DNA of 64,000 nt from Duganella sp. CF458. GTDB lineage: Bacteria > Pseudomonadota > Gammaproteobacteria > Burkholderiales > Burkholderiaceae_D. Below are positions 63,490-64,000 of the stretch, piece by piece. The stretch is taken from the NCBI RefSeq assembly GCF_900113115.1, contig NZ_FOOF01000006.1, forward strand, positions 1 to 64,000, in the 5' to 3' direction. Made by a program: the position numbers and the translations under genes. A model generated the notes under the pieces. That model was not told where the DNA came from. It ran no database searches and was given only the letters and a program-made list of their open reading frames with translations. The number at the start of each line of letters is the position of its first letter. The stretch's first letter is position 1.

Positions 63490-64000
63490 ATGGAAGCCAC
63501 AACACAAGACACCGGGCTGTTCGCGCAGGAGCCCGTCCGCGATGCCGCCGTAACGCGGCGCGTGGGTCAACTGCGCCTGATCGCCGGCCTGCTGCAGGGT
63601 GGTCTGTTGTATTTCTTATATCGCTCGCAGCAATCGGGCGCTTGGCCGGCCAACCATCCCATGCTGTATGTACCGTTGCTGATGGCCGGGATCGTGCTGC
63701 CGGTCCTGCTGATTTCCAGCCTGGGCCATCTGGAACGGCGCCCATTGGCCTGGTGGCTGGGGGCGGCCGCCGCCGTGCTTGCCGCCGTGGGCATGCACGA
63801 CGCGTGGCGCAACGCATTCGACCATGCGCCCGTGCTGCGCCCAAGCTTCCTGTTGTTCCCGTTTTGCATAGGCTTTTTCTTTGTCGCCCACAGCCTGGTG
63901 ATGGCCGGCGCGCACGACAGGCGCTGGGTCGCTCAATACGCCACCTGCTTTGAAAGCGCCTGGAAGCTCGCCATCCAGCTCTTGTTTTCCGCCCTGTTTG
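63490..64000 (+). CDS. DUF4153-like membrane protein, N-terminal part
   Basis: The first 170 residues of a plus-strand gene run off the window end without a stop. ATG 63490 starts MEATTQDTGLFAQEPVRDAA, followed by about five hydrophobic segments: LIAGLLQGGLLYFLY, MLYVPLLMAGIVLPVLLISS, WWLGAAAAVLAAVGM, FLLFPFCIGFFFVAHSLVM and AIQLLFSALF. The WLGHLERRPL-type charged turn (SLGHLERRPLAWWLG) and the DAW / VLRPSFLLFP pattern fit DUF4153. Function is unknown. It is divergent from dapC. Confidence 0.7.
   Translation, partial: MEATTQDTGLFAQEPVRDAAVTRRVGQLRLIAGLLQGGLLYFLYRSQQSGAWPANHPMLYVPLLMAGIVLPVLLISSLGHLERRPLAWWLGAAAAVLAAVGMHDAWRNAFDHAPVLRPSFLLFPFCIGFFFVAHSLVMAGAHDRRWVAQYATCFESAWKLAIQLLFSALF

Overview
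The window is a GC-rich chromosomal segment that reads as a betaproteobacterium of the Oxalobacteraceae (Massilia / Duganella / Janthinobacterium type). This rests on protein families and gene order only: a dapC-dapD-pilU block near dapE-prmB, ECF42-type sigma with YCII/DGPF partners, a KGG-motif stress protein, PEP-CTERM sorting, DUF342/FapA proteins and orphan chemotaxis-like regulators. No rRNA, tRNA, CRISPR array or prophage was seen. It is mostly housekeeping DNA with small accessory islands.

Layout. 1-410: an apparent IS3-family end abutting a broken BrnT/BrnA toxin-antitoxin pair. 518-5900: a hypothetical pair, a VOC protein, an FHA membrane protein coupled to a trypsin-like protease, ribA and a pirin. 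5999-8857: LysR regulator, GST, DMT exporter and KGG protein. 8986-13277: DUF1810, a Cys-less glutaredoxin-like protein and a PPC protein in one coupled operon, then a lone pilin, DUF3820, AraC-GyrI and dGTPase. 13367-16740: sodium/solute symporter and SppA. 16921-25842: a four-gene MdtABC-type tripartite RND efflux operon. 25890-29808: a CheB/CheR hybrid interrupted by a frameshift, coupled to a NarL-type histidine kinase. 29880-32024: S46 dipeptidyl-peptidase.

32035-37486 is the most interesting block. Six perfectly phased 10-bp CTCTT repeats precede a PnuC-like transporter, a NadR-type kinase and an outer-membrane protein. These converge on a TonB receptor whose leader carries a clear TPP riboswitch. 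The block looks like an uptake-and-trapping route for thiamine or a related vitamin. A YqhD-type alcohol dehydrogenase follows. 37612-39479 holds an encapsulated-ferritin-like protein without its iron ligands, an Imm26-like protein, a GFA protein, an Imm50-like fragment and a small membrane protein. 39505-43447 holds an ECF42-type sigma factor and its usual YCII/VOC partner genes, with a matching promoter, plus a LacI regulator.

43603-46266: an EnvZ/OmpR pair and a divergent secreted protein. 46406-51826: two tandem FapA (DUF342) paralogues, an HDOD protein and a CheW-domain protein. 51796-63400, mostly on the minus strand: ABC-F ATPase, prmB, dapE, a Spx/ArsC-like protein, a thioesterase, a HerA-like DUF853 ATPase, a PEP-CTERM protein, pilU, dapD and dapC, interrupted by one unrecognised plus-strand gene. 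The window ends inside a DUF4153-like membrane protein.

No radically new defence or mobile system was recognised. The best leads are the vitamin-uptake locus with its phased repeats, the ECF42 promoter match, the ligand-less EncFtn-like protein, the FapA pair and the split CheB/CheR.
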